Of a stretch of 64,000 nucleotides of DNA, positions 20,554 through 31,680 are shown in pieces. Origin of the DNA: Cycas panzhihuaensis. Lineage: Eukaryota > Cycadophyta. The translations under genes were made by a program, and so were the position numbers. The DNA is taken from positions 102,865,741 to 102,929,740 of the forward strand of contig CM041465.1 of assembly GCA_023213395.1 (NCBI GenBank), read 5' to 3'. How positions within the stretch are numbered: position 1 is the first letter of the stretch; the number at the start of each line of letters is the position of its first letter. The notes beneath the pieces were generated by a model that saw only the letters and a program-made list of their open reading frames with translations, had not been told where the DNA came from and made no database searches.

Positions 20554-21540
20554 AAGTGCAAAATTGGTCTGCTATCTGTATTTTGATGGACGTTTTCCTT
20601 CAATGATATGGTCGTCCTGCATTGTTTAAGTATACCATTTTGGTAACTTTTTAATTGATGTGACTTGAACCTCAAGATCTTCTGGTCTAAGTGGTTGATC
20701 AACAGAAGATGTGCTAGGATCAAGTGGAGCTAAATCTGATGATGTGGGTGGTCTAGCAGGTGCAGATGATGTACATGGAGTTGAAGATTGAGAGGGAAGG
20801 AAGGCCTCAATAATATTTTTGCCTTTGTCAATGGGGGGTTGCATGGATGTTGTATGCAACTCCTTATGGTCTTTTTCAGCAAAGATTACATCTCTTAAGA
20901 GATGCATTTTCTTTCCAATGGGATCATACAACTTGTAGGCTTTGCTATGAATGGCATAACCTACAAAGATGCATTTTAGACTATGCTTGTCTAATTTTGT
21001 TCTTTGCTGATCGGGGATCTGCATATAAGCAATGCACCCAAAAGTCCTCAAATGGCTGACAGTTGGCTTTTTGCCAAACCATGCCTCCTCTGGTGTGATG
21101 TCAGTGACTGCTGTTGTTGGACTTCGATTTGCCACATAGACAGCGGTGTGAAATGCCTCTATTCAGTAAGCTCGAGTGAGTCCTTTTGCATGCATCATTG
21201 CTTTGACTTTGTTAGCCAAAGTTCTATTCATTCTTTCGGAGACTCCATTTTGTTGAGGAGTGTGAGGAATAGTAAGTTGTCTGCGAATGCCATTATCCTT
21301 GCTAAATTGGGTGAATTCATTTGAAGTAAATTCACCTCCATTGTTTGTCCTTAGTGTTTTGATGGATTGGCCAGACTCGTTCTCCACTTCAAGCTTGAAT
21401 TCTTTGAACTTTGAAAATGCTTCAGACTTGTGCTTGATGAAGTAAACCCAGACTTTATGAGAAAAGTCAACAATGAAGGAGATGTAGTACAAAGCTCCTC
21501 CAAAGGATGAAGTGGACATAGGTCCACACAAATCTGAGTG
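20554..21540 (-). pseudogene. pol: K integrase catalytic core and C-terminus
   Basis: 21163-21531 reads MCGPMSTSSFGGALYYI, FIVDFSHKVWVYFIKHKSE, then LRTNNGGEFTSNEF and QQNGVSERMNRTLANKV. The second catalytic Asp is Asn (G to A change near 21335); the Glu is present. 20626-21135 continues with TPEEAWFGKKPTVSHLRTFG, KCIFVGYAIHSKAYKLYDP and a Ser/Pro/Thr-rich linker (SSTPCTSSAPARPPTSSDL). A stop after LTRAY splits the two stretches. Integration of cDNA would fail. Confidence 0.85.
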
Positions 21541-21546
21541 TGCTAA

Positions 21547-22200
21547 CTACAAAGGATATGATGCACGCCAAGCTTTGCCTTTAGGGAAAGGCAAGCAATG
21601 TTGTGTCCCCATTATGCATGCTTCACAAAGACATTTTGTGCCATATATCTTCAGAAGCCCATGTACCATGTTTTTGTTCACCATCTGCCTAAGATTGTCT
21701 AAGCTCAAATGGCCTAGACATTGATGCCAAAGTTGCATCTTGGACAAGGTTTGAGTGACAATGGAACCAGAGTAAGCAGAATCAAGTGTTATGTTATTAG
21801 CATCCAATTTGTAGAGCCCATGATCCTCATATCCAACAGCTACTACTTGGTCATCTTTGTCACTTATTACATATTTCCCATTTTTGAATAAAATGCTCAT
21901 CTGTTGTTTGTCCAATTTGCTAACAGATAGCAAGCTCTTGTCCATAGAAGGTATAAAGTAGGCATTGCCATTGGAAAATAAAGAGGAAGGATTAGAAGAA
22001 GAATGAAATGGAGCTATTGTGCCTATGCCAGAAATCTTGACAGATTGATTGTTGCCAAAGGTCACTGATTGACCTTTTCCTTCCTTGATGTCGCAAAGGA
22101 GTTCTTCACTCCCAGTCATGTGTTGAGTAGCTCTAGAGTCAATGATACAAGTTTGATCAACCTTGGATGAATGATAAGCACAAAACAGTTTGTCCTCATC
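21547..22200 (-). pseudogene. pol: K protease and integrase zinc domain
   Basis: Upstream of the ORF start, the frame reads IIDSRATQHMTGSEELL: the D-S-G active site is D-S-R (bases 22132-22140). The 190-codon stretch then covers the protease body (YFIPSMDKSLLSVSKLDKQ) and the zinc domain LWHQCLGHLSLDNLRQM with CLCEACIMGTQH. A stop follows at ASYPL. The same D-S-R change occurs independently in N. Confidence 0.85.
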
Positions 22201-22311
22201 TGCAAACTAATTGAAGTGGCATTGATTGCCACCTCTAAAACCCCCCCTTCCTCTTTCACCTCCTCGATAGGCACCTCGATTTGGTCGAGGGGGTTGTTGT
22301 TGCTGTTGTTG

Positions 22312-23190
22312 CTAGAATCTTTGTTGGAATTGTTGTTGTGGCTGTTGTTGTCTCTGACTTTGTTGACGTGGCTGCTGCTGCTGTTGTCGTAGATCTGCTT
22401 GCTTCTTCCTACAATCAGGTGCTATGTGGCCAGCTTTGCCACAATAATGACAAACAACATTGGTCTTTGAGGAACCAATATTCATGCTCCCAAATTGCTT
22501 TGAAAGTGCAGGTTTGGGGTTTTGCTTGGCCTTTGATTTGGCCGTGAATGCACCTGATGTAGATGCTTCATCCTCATTATCCTTGGTGTAAATTTGCTCA
22601 TCTTGAAGCAACAAGCTTTCAAATTCATTAAATGACATTTGTTTGAGTGAACCATCTCGTGTAGTAGAAGATATAAAGCCATTGTAGTCCTTAGGTAAAG
22701 CTTTGGTAATTGATGTTATAAGCTCATCTCTAGTGGCAGGACTACCTACTGTATTCAATTCATTACATACCTCCTTGATGGAGGAAAGGAAAGTCGACAT
22801 AGGCTTAACAAATTTTACAGAATACAACTTGGCTTTTACTATCAATATGCGAGCTTCATCTCGCCTTTCATACAAAGAGGACAAAATGTCCCATGCTTCC
22901 TTGGAAGTTTTTGCACACACAATATTTTGATCTACATGAATATCAACAATCATATGTAGGAATGCCAAAGCGATTTCATCTTTGGCTTCCCAAGCAGCAA
23001 CAAGAACATCCTCAGGTTGAACAGTTACATCACCATTGATAACAGGTGCAGGTTGGGGTATCTTTCCAGAAACATAACCCCAAAATTCATTCATTATCAA
23101 AAGCTTCTGAGTGATCCTTTTCCATTCTTAATAGTTGTCTTGTCCTATTAATCTGATGGTGCATACATTAAGCATATTAATTACAGTCAT
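22312..23190 (-). pseudogene. gag: K gag with CCHC knuckle and poly-Gln tail
   Basis: The natural start is the ATG at 23190 (MTVINMLNVCTIRLIGQDNY), but a stop follows at once before EWKRITQKLLIMNEFWGYV. The remaining 263-codon frame carries the UBN2-type core (DEIALAFLHMIVDIHVDQ, AKTSKEAWDILSSLYERRDE, ELITSITKALPKDYNGFI) and a knuckle CHYCGKAGHIAPDC at residues 217-230. The tail is Gln-rich, with repeated QQQQ and RQQSQRQQQP runs, continuing past the stop as Gln then Arg/Gly-rich sequence. Low-complexity tails of this kind occur in RNA-binding gag proteins. Confidence 0.85.
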
Positions 23191-25623
23191 GTTTCAGTTG
23201 TAAGGCTTGAAACTAGCAGATAACTTGGAGACTCAAAACTTTCGTCGCTTAAGTTCCACCTTCTAACGAAACCAACAGTTCTGATCTTACTAGAAGATCC
23301 AACAACTAAATGGAATGATGAGGGGTGGAGGACTAGGCTACAGAGTTGGTCCAACCCTAATCTATAGACAAGATCCAATAGTTGGCCAAGTTAAATCTAA
23401 GACAAGGCAGGTAGGGTTGATCTGCATGGACATACCATACTTTCCACAGGATTCATGTATTAATAACACCCTTTTTGAACCTCCTTTCCCTCAAGCAACC
23501 TTAATTGTCGTGCACTGACCGTACGATCGGTTGGTCCGCTAGGGAATGCACCAAGCTTAAGGTTATTTCAGAGGCAAGGTTTAAACCTTTTTCGGGCCTC
23601 TCCAACAAGATTTTAAAGTCACTTTTTAGAAAGTTAAAGTGAACTTAAGATTTATTTTACTTGGATGATGTACTTATGAAAGTGCTTAATTAAGCTTACA
23701 ATGAAAGAAGCTTCAAAAGAAGCAATCTAATACATCAAATGAACACTTAAAGTGTTGTTTACAATGAGCACTTAATGAAGTGCGAGTGCTATACAAATCC
23801 AAGTAAAAAAAAAGATGCTTGAGTACAATGAGTTTTTGCAAAAAAAGTACTTTGAAAAAATGCTAAGTACTCAAAGAAGCAAAGCAAAACCTTGTGATGA
23901 AAGTAGAAGCGGGTTCTTTTTAATGCTCAAGAGTGAAGAGAAAAAGACCATTTGCCAAATAAGGACACCAAGCACCAAGTATTGGGACTTTAAAATAGTT
24001 CCAACAATCAAAAAATGAAGTGATTTTATTACGTAAGAAGTATTCTTGAGCCCTTCTTGAGACTAAGGGCACTAGGACACCATGCAAGGTGCCTTAAAAA
24101 GAGTGTTAAAACAATGATAAATATCACTTTTGACAAAGCATCGACACTTAAAATCACTTTCAACAATATTTTTTATCACTTACAAACATGGAATAAGTGT
24201 AAAATGAAGCTTGAAATGCCTAAAAACAAAGGTTGAAATTCAAATTTTTGCAACTTTGAGCAATAAGGACACCATGCAGGGAACCTTAATAAGCACTAAA
24301 AATAGTGAAATTTTTCACTTAATGATGATAATGGTGCTTAGAAATTACTTGTTTGAGTCACTTATCACATTTGCAAATTTTTTAATGTGTGTAGTGAACT
24401 CAAAAATAAGAAAAACAAGGCTTATTAATGACAAAATGACTTTTAAATAATATAAAGTAACAAACTTTAGAAATGAGAAATGATTAAAAAGGGAATATTC
24501 TGGTGAATATCCCTAATTTCATAACCTAAAGTTTGTTTAGATCAAGTTCAAAAAACAAAAAATTTCATTTAAAAAAAAAACGAAGTCCGCAGCTGCCGCA
24601 CCGAAGAACAGTTGCGCAGAGAGGAATTTTCAATTGAATCACTGATCGGATCGTTCGAATGCAGTACGATCTCGACTATGCACCATCGTGTGATGGATTA
24701 AATGACTTCTTTGTGAAGTCTTTCACTCATTCATTGTCGAACAACCATGGTTCCTCCAAGTGGGCACACAAATCAGCCGTGAATGAAGGATCTTGCGTAT
24801 AGAATAGAGTGTCTCTGAGCCATGAACAAGGAGACGCAGGACCCTCCAGAGTGACGTGGGAGCTTGTAGTTGCATACAGAGCAGAGATGGGAAAAAAAAA
24901 GGAGGACGCACGGATAGTTTATAATGGAGGAGCCGTGCAATTATGCAAAGACGCCCGAGACTATGAAGGGGTGTTTGTGGGATCTGGTAGAAGGTACGTA
25001 CGACCCAAATGAGAGTAAACAAGTCTAGTGTGAGGAGCAGTGCTTCAGCAAGGACTACTCAAATGTGTAAGGACACCCAGTTGTTCATTCACTAGCAAAG
25101 GCTGAAGACAAAAAATGGGCTATCCACACTGCTAAGTAAGAGCAAACTTTCCACTGTAAAAAGTAGATCTAAACACTAAGTAACAAAAAAAGGAGTCAGA
25201 ACAACAAGGATCTAGATATTAGCAGACAGATCTAAAATTATAATGACAAAAAGAAGAAAAAAAAAAAAAATTGACTCCAACTAGATAGATTTGACTAAAT
25301 TCCTTCTGCTTTTTACAAATCTGAGTGAAAATATTAACCAAAATAATATTTTCAAAAGAGAAAATCATTGTTTGTAACAGCAATTTGTGTTGCACCCAAC
25401 AAGGCCTTTGTAAAAAAAAATTCAGATCTGACATATATCCCTACACCAGCTTTCAAAAAAATAGCTCCAGAAACTTGAACCTGAAGGAACCTGGTCTCAA
25501 CAAACCTTGGATCGCCTTCGGAGAGTGAAGGTCGTCACCAAGGGTTTGTAAACCTTCTTTGAATCTTCTTGAGCTGAAAGATCAGAATAGAGGGAACTAA
25601 TCTCCTCTAGCTCTGATACCAAA
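23191..25623 (-). other. K leader and primer-binding site
   Basis: Untranslated leader of 2.4 kb. It holds no domain-bearing frame; ORFs of 60-100 codons here lack family features. Many short repeats of CACTTAAGTG-like words and A-rich runs occur between 23640 and 24480. The primer site GCTCTGATACCA ends at 25621, two bases before the LTR. Confidence 0.7.
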
Positions 25624-26177
25624 TGTGAAAAATGGCCTAATGGCCTTACAATCCCAAGATCTAGAAGTTAGGTTCACTCTAGTTCTAGAAAGCAAAAAAT
25701 ACTAGACAAGTATGAAACTATAAGATGAAACATAAGCAAGATAAAGCATGAAAAGAAGAAACAAGAAAATGATACCAAAGATGACGAGTTGGAATTGGTC
25801 CAACCTCCAAATGAATAACAGTTTGATTAGCAACCGGCAAAGATAACAATACTGACTCCAACTCTATATGAGAACAATGAGGAGAGGTCTCATTATATAG
25901 AGTGAAAGGAGAGACCTAAGGCATTGGATGTTTGACAAGTGTCAAACATCCAAGATACATGCCTTGCATGTAGGACATGTGTCCTTTTAGGGCTCCCAAG
26001 TGAGCAAAAGTGCATGGGGGTCCATTTGACCCTTTAGTGACAATGTTGTGTCACTAGAAAAGAATGTGGGTGTGCACTTTATCACTTAAGTGATAAGTCA
26101 CCCCTAAAGTACAAAAGTACAAATATTACATGACAAATAAAGTACATAGTCTTAACATGTAAACATAAGGTTTAACA
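25624..26177 (-). repeat. 5' LTR of element K
   Basis: 554 bp aligning to the left LTR with scattered single-base differences. TGTGAAAAATGGCC to AAGGTTTAACA. Confidence 0.9.
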
Positions 26178-26183
26178 CCAACC

Positions 26184-27500
26184 ATGATTCCCTTAACCCT
26201 GCCTAGCCTTTCACGAGTCAGATTTTTGGAGATGATTTGAATCGCAAAAGGTATGGTCGTCTTGCTTCACATCCTCGGCTTCCACGTCCTCCAAACCCAG
26301 TTTCTCCCTTTCCTGCAGTTTTATAAAAAAGGCAGCTAAACTTCATATAATAAGAAATTCTTGCAGGGGTTGTAGCAAAGTCTAGCTCCTGCCTTGTCGA
26401 GCATGGCCTCTTGGTAAGGCCACCTCATCTAGCTTCAGGATTTCTGGGTTTCGTTTCGCCTTAACATATCTGTGCCCTAGTCTCGATTCGAACCTGTCAA
26501 GCCTTATCTTCTGTGTTGTCGAGCCTAATTTACGGAAGCTTTAAACTGACCTCAATACGGGAAAGCTTCATGCATCCACGCAAATATAGTTGTGCCAGTG
26601 TATTTATTATGAGAGCATTCCCTTTTTCCGCGTGGGATCATTCTGCTACTGATTTACTGGTTCTCCAACCTATTTCCCAGTTGATAGGTTGCTATTATTT
26701 GTGGCACATGAACCTATTATTACTACAATTGAAGAGCTCTGTGATGCCATTTGTCTCAAGGATTGCTCCCTCTGATACTTTCAGGATCTAGAAGCATGGT
26801 TCAAATGTTAGAGTTGACTTGAGCCTTGTCAGATACGATGGAATGTTCAGATTGCAGAGATGCCATGGAACCTTCGATTACAAGTTAGGGTTTTGGAATA
26901 ATGACAGATGAAAAAGTGAAACGGCAGCAGTGCATATCAAGTTATCACATATAGTCAAATATATTAACTGGATGATAAAATTTGTTAATGTGGCAGTTAA
27001 TTATTAAGCCACTTAGGTCAGCAATGAAGTAATGAGGTGCTTATTGCATGTGAGGTTACCTGACAAGATTGGGCATTTGTTGGGCATGTTTAAGGCTAAG
27101 ATTAGGCTTGTTTGATGATGTGTTCTTTTAATTGATTAAATGGGCAAAGAATGTTGAGTTTCTTTTGTTGAAGATTCCTGAGTTGCAGGGAAGCAAAATT
27201 GCTGAGTGGTGTAATGGCATGAGTTGTATTTTGGGTAATCAAGTGAAGTATGTGTCTTGGTAGCGACATATGGCATGTATGATAATTGTGAGATTTATGA
27301 GGCATTGATTTGGTGAAGTGAGTGTTTGGATTCTATATGACTGTTTGGCGATATGAGAAATAGATAAGGCAATGATGTGATGATAAAGTCAATAATGTGA
27401 GAGACATGAGACATGAGAAATTTTGTTGAGAGTGATCAATAGGCAATGTACCAATGATAAGTGAGTTTGTTGATTAGAAAAAGGGACGTGGTGTTAGGAA
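26184..27500 (+). other. B leader, right part, with a J-family LTR scrap
   Basis: No coding frame is supported. At about 26990-27025 it contains TGTTAATGTGGCAGTTAATT and the following AAGCCACTTAGG, which is the first 35-40 bases of a J/G-type LTR in sense orientation, then returns to unrelated sequence. The rest is probably leader of B, since B's gag-like ORF starts at 27501-27516. Confidence 0.45.
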
Positions 27501-28627
27501 ATGGCATTTACAATCATGGAGGAAAATGATGTGGTTATGTATGTTCCTGAAACAAATGAATACTACTTAAAGGATTCATTTCTTCTGATACCTAAGTGTA
27601 ATGGGGAAGACCACTTCTTTTGGACAATTAAAATGAGATGTTTTTTTAAAGCTAGAGGTTTGTGGAAGATTGTTACTGATGGATATGATATCCCTGAGGA
27701 TGAAGAAGAAAAGGAAATGCTTGAGAAGAAAGACAGAAAGGCATTCATTATGATTTGTGCTACATTCAACAAGGTTGATCTTCCTTCCGAATACCATTTT
27801 GTCATTCCTATGATTCTACATGCAAATACTACTAAAGAAGCTTAGGATTTTCTAAGGGAAGTGTTTGAACAAGCTCCTCAAGAGACACAACGAATGATTG
27901 AAAAGGCCATTAAGGTCAGTTATGGTTATGGTATAGGTACAATGAATGAAGAAAATATCAACAACACTGATGAAACGACATGTCAAGATGAAGAATGTAT
28001 GAGTACTGATGAAATTTCTACTGAATGTAAAAAAATGATGGTTGAATGCATTAATGAGACTACAACTACTGATGAAGACATTGAAAGTGATGAATCAATA
28101 AAGGTTTATTTAAATGACACCATGATTTCAAGAGAAATTGAATATGAATTTGGTGGTCCTATAGAAGATGAGTCTCAATTGATTCAAGTTTGAATGATGT
28201 TCCTACTTTGAGCATTGATTCAAGTTTAAAAAGTATGCAAATTGATCAAGAGTCTGCTCCAAAGGTTGAAGAAACCATTGTTATACATAGTGATCAAGAA
28301 CTTATTCAGGATAATGATGACAAGCAAGTTATATTTGAAGGTGGTTACTTACAAGATTTACGTCAAAATCAAACTAGACCAGCCACAATGAAGAATCAGG
28401 ATTTGCACTTACTAGAGCTGCTTCAACAACGTCATCACTACATGATAGAAGATGGAAATCAAGCTGACATCATTCTACAAAGGCATCAGTACAGAATTGA
28501 AGATGAAAATCAAGTTGAAGATATCATTCTACAGCAAAGACATCACTACAGGATTGAAGACAAGGATCAAGTTGAAGACATCATTTTCAAGACATTTCTA
28601 AGAACAAGGCGTTGTAAATACAAATGA
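27501..28627 (+). CDS. B gag-like protein with acidic middle and C-terminal peptide repeats
   Basis: The likely start is ATG 27516 (MEENDVVMYVPETNEYYLKD), which aligns with the starts of F (MEMNDILIFVAEKNKYYLKD) and E. The N-terminal part carries HFFWTIKMRCFFKARGLWKI and FNKVDLPSEYHFVIPM, a UBN2/gag-like core by its W-x-I-K-M block. A stop at 27843 (in place of the Trp of KEAW) and a frameshift near 28190 break it. The middle is acidic (TTTTDEDIESDESIK). The end carries three tandem copies of about 18 residues and the shared tail DIIFKT, then CKYK, stop. No protease, integrase or RT. What it does beyond a presumed gag role is unknown. Confidence 0.75.
28421..28585 (+). repeat. Three tandem 54-57 bp coding repeats in B
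   Basis: Units at 28421-28474, 28475-28528 and 28529-28585 encode near-copies of QRHHYRIEDxNQVEDII. Differences between units keep the frame (54, 54, 57 bp). The last unit runs into the C-terminal signature shared with D, E and F. Confidence 0.8.
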
Positions 28628-28650
28628 GCCAAATGTGCATTAAGGGGGAG

Positions 28651-28872
28651 TGTTGGAATATTAATGCACATTTGTTTTGTCCCACATGCAAGTGGGTCCC
28701 ACTCTCTCTATATTCGCATGTATTATAAATACACAACATAGTGTATCATATTGTATCATGTTGTATTGATGTTTTGTTTATATAATTTAAGGTACCTTAA
28801 GGGTACCGTTCGATCCTAGAGGTGTTTCTGTTATGTTTGCCAATATCTTATTGCAAGTTCTATTTCTCAACA
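28651..28872 (+). repeat. 3' LTR of element B
   Basis: 222 bp, the same length as the left copy, preceded by the tract AAGGGGGAG (28642-28650) and followed by GAAAC. Confidence 0.9.
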
Positions 28873-28877
28873 GAAAC

Positions 28878-29326
28878 TGGATCCCAAAAGCTCTAAATTT
28901 ATCTTCGTTGGATATAGCGAAGAAAGTAAAGCTTATAGGTTACTAGATCCTAACACACACAAAGTCTCAATTATGCGTCATGTCATTTCAACTAACACAA
29001 TATTAACCGATCCCTCAAAAAAATAAGCAGAGAATGAAGTAATTGAAAGTTTATCTACACAAGTCCAAAATTGGACTCTAACTGAATCTAATACATTTGA
29101 TCCATCTACTTCTTCTAATCAACCATCTTTTTCAAACCATCAATCTAGAAATAAACAACCAGTATGGACTAAAAAAACCCTTTCTAATGCTGGTAATCTT
29201 TCGAATACTAGGAGAACTAGATCACAAAAATTACAGGCTAACTTTGTTTTAATGACCAAAGTAATAGCCAATAATGGCCCTAAGACATTTAAAAAAGCTT
29301 GTAACAATCTTGTATAGCAACAAGCC
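28878..29326 (+). pseudogene. pol: A integrase C-terminus and linker
   Basis: The frame resumes as DPKSSKFIFVGYSEESKAYR and LLDPNTHKVSIMRHVIS directly after B's GAAAC duplication. A Ser/Asn/Thr-rich linker follows (SNQPSFSNHQSRNKQPVW) with NTRRTRSQKLQANF, leading to RT. Stops occur after DPSKK and CNNLV. Confidence 0.75.
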
Positions 29327-30780
29327 ATGCAAATAGAGTATGACGCCCTTCAAAAAAATTCAACTTGGGATTTAGCTCCACTTCCACTAGGTAAAAGACT
29401 GGTAGACTACAAATGGGTTTACCGAACCAAATATAACTCTGAAGGAGCTATAAAAAAACATAAAGCACATTTGGTAGCCAAAGATTTTTCTCAAATTAAT
29501 GACATTGACTATACTGAAACCTTTGCTCCTGTTGCAAAAATGAATACAATCAAAATTGTTATTGCTCTCGCAGCCAAGTTTGGCTGGCAGATACATCAAA
29601 TGGATGTAAAATGTGTTTTTCTAAACAATGACCTTAACGAAGAAATCTATATGTCCCAACCCCTTGGTTTTATTTCTAATGCCAATCTTGTTTATAAACT
29701 CAAAAAATCCTTATATGGTTTTAAACAAGCTCCTAGGGCTTAGTACATCAAAATAGACAACTATCTTCTTCAAAATGGATATGCTAAATGTATTAGTGAT
29801 CCTAACCACTATTTCAAACAACAAGATGATTATATCACTATTCTAATTCTTTATGTTGATGATATTATCATAATTGGATCTCTACTCTCCGATATCCTTC
29901 AATTAAAATATATTCTAATGAATAAATTTGAAATGACTAACCTAGGACTTTTTCACTACTTTCTCGGTCTTTAAATTTCTAAATCTATAATCTCCATTTC
30001 ACAACCTAAGTACATACTTGATCTAATTAAAAAGTTTAATATGGAAAATTCAAAACTAGCGCCAACTCCTTTACAATTAAGTGTAAAATTGTTAATTAAT
30101 TGTCAAAACACCCTTACAATCCTACATTATATTGTCAGTTAATAGGAAGCCTCATTTACCTAACCCACACTTACACAGACATTTCCTATGTTGTTGCTTT
30201 GTGTTCCAAGTATATGCAAAAAACCCATGAATCACACTACAAAACAACAAAACGAATTCTACGATATCTTCAAGGTACAATTTATTATGGCCTAACATAT
30301 AATTATTGTAATACTAATCTAAAATTGATAGATTATATAGATTCTGATTGAGTAGGAGATTCAGATGATTGAAAATCTATAACTAGATATATCTTTTTTC
30401 TCGACTCTTCTCCTATCACATGGTTCAACAAAAAGATGCAATCATTGGCACTATCTACAACAGAAGTTGAATATCGAACCTTGGTAGAAGCAAGCAAGAA
30501 ATCTCTTTAGATTAAAGTTTTATTAAATGAACTTGGTTTATTTTCTACCTCTTCCATTCAAATAAAAGTTGATAATCAAGGTGTCATTTCTATCGCGACT
30601 AATTTTGTAGAACATTCTAGAACTAAACATAAAGAATTACATCAACATTTTATTTGTAATCTTGTAAATGATAATACTATTAATCTGTCTTATTGTCCTA
30701 CAGATTGCAGATATACTGACAGAATCTAAGTTCGTCAAGTTACGAGAGTTATTAAAAATTGATGAAATCTTCATCAAAGG
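29327..30780 (+). pseudogene. pol: A reverse transcriptase and RNase H
   Basis: 138 open codons read EYDALQKNSTWDLAPLPLGK, DYKWVYRTKYNSEG, IDYTETFAPVAKMNTI, MDVKCVFLNNDLNEEIYM and YGFKQAPRA, then a stop replaces the Trp of A-W-Y. The frame continues with LYVDDIIIIGS, so Y-V-D-D is intact, and HYFLGL then a stop. 30100-30351 gives YCQLIGSLIYLTHT and the RNase H start. Further blocks are ALSTTEVEYRTLVEAS, KVDNQGVISIA and HSRTKHKELHQHF. Six or more stops are spread over it. Confidence 0.85.
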
Positions 30781-30851
30781 GGGATTGACATGTTGAAGTC
30801 TTCATTATCTTCTTCATCCTCTATTGTACTGAAGATAACATTAAAGGGGGA

Positions 30852-31234
30852 TGTTAGAAATAATCTTTATTAAATCAAATTGTAATGTTATCTTTATAAA
30901 CTTTAATTATCATGTATTTGGTGAAATGGATCGTTTCCATTCCAATGAACTTTACCCCATCTTCTCGAATTAACTATTCGAGAATCTACGTATGAAGGTT
31001 GACTACGTGGATGATGGTTTCTGGTCAGGCTAGCAAGATGAGATAGAGAGGATGAGATCCTCGTATTCACCTGTGTATTCTTTGATTCTTATTATAATAT
31101 TATATCCTATTCTGAGGTGGTTTTTCTTCCCCTATCGAGGTTTTCCACCTGCCAAATTATTGTGTATATTTGATGATGATGATTGTGTTCAATTTCATGA
31201 GTGTCTGATATGCACAATTGCCCTCTCACCAACA
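30852..31234 (+). repeat. 3' LTR of element A
   Basis: 383 bp, TGTTAGAAATAATC to CTCACCAACA, preceded by AAAGGGGGA (30843-30851). Element C's integrase frame resumes just to the right. Confidence 0.85.
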
Positions 31235-31680
31235 TATCCAAAAACAAATAGGATCTATGTTAGTAGAGATGTAATTTTTGTGAACATAAAAATGAAAAGG
31301 AAAAAAAAAAATACCAACAATTTGAAGGAGATACAAAAGTACATATACCAATTGAATAAGTTTTTGAAGTCAACACGACAGGGAAGGATACATCAGATAG
31401 TGATCTTCAAGATGAAAGCATCTCAGAACAATTACTCAAAGAAGAACAAAACATTTCTGATAAAGAACAAAGCTACTCTCAGAATAGTAGTCATGAATAT
31501 TCAAGAAAATTACCTAAGTTGTACATTAAGACTCTTGAAGAATCCAAAGGAGATGTGTTTGATTAAAGAACCAAGTCGCAAAGACACCAAAGCTTACTAT
31601 GCTCAATTGAACCACAGGATTATTCAAAAGCTTGTGATCATCCAAAATGGCAGAAAGCCATGGATGCAGAAATGAATGTC
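31235..31680 (+). pseudogene. pol: C integrase C-terminus and linker, resumed after A
   Basis: Opens with YPKTNRIYVSRDVIFV, continuing the integrase tail cut at 6032. A Lys/Asn/Ser-rich linker follows, with frameshifts, then in another frame SKACDHPKWQKAMDAEM, the start of RT. The single 207-codon ORF spanning 31052-31675 is a chance joining of LTR and linker codons. Confidence 0.7.

Larger units (their letters stand above)
18433..26177 (-). mobile_element. Element K: complete minus-strand Ty1/copia
   Basis: Two LTRs (553 and 554 bp), a perfect CCAACC at both outer edges (18427-18432 and 26178-26183), a primer site inside the right LTR, a purine tract inside the left one, and all domains gag, PR, IN, RT, RNase H in the order expected for copia. 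It is the most complete element here, yet protease and integrase active sites are mutated and several stops are present. Confidence 0.9.
10669..28872 (+). mobile_element. Element B: gag-only LTR element, carries nested J and K
   Basis: Two LTRs of 222 bp differ at about ten positions. A perfect 5-bp duplication GAAAC flanks them (10664-10668 and 28873-28877). A full primer site follows the left LTR and the tract AAGGGGGAG precedes the right one. The only sense ORF of its own is a gag-like protein at 27501-28627; no PR, IN or RT frame in sense orientation lies between the LTRs apart from the nested elements. B therefore depends on proteins from elsewhere. Without the nested block it would be about 3.7 kb. 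Confidence 0.85.
6033..31234 (+). mobile_element. Element A: Ty1/copia carrying nested elements L, M, B, J, K
   Basis: A pair of related LTRs (405 and 383 bp), an exact primer site after the left one and a purine tract AAAGGGGGA before the right one define a plus-strand copia element. Its own sequence is about 5.2 kb once B and the L/M stubs are removed. Flanks read GATCT on the left and TATCC on the right, three of five bases shared, as expected for an old 5-bp duplication. It interrupts the integrase of C. Of A's coding region, a gag start, part of IN, and RT-RH remain. Confidence 0.8.

Noticed and set aside
22171-22547. Plus-strand ORFs rich in Leu and Val
   Set aside because: They are antisense to the poly-Gln tail of K gag; CAA/CAG repeats read backwards give Leu and Val.
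24723-25022. 99-codon minus-strand ORF in the leader of K
   Set aside because: Upstream of the gag start, no family motif and no homologue elsewhere in the window; a chance frame.
28421-28585. CRISPR-like repeat array
   Set aside because: The units are contiguous, in frame and without spacers; they are a protein repeat.
31052-31675. 207-codon plus-strand ORF as one protein
   Set aside because: It runs from A's LTR into C's linker across an insertion boundary; only the short block with IYVSRDVIF is real coding sequence.
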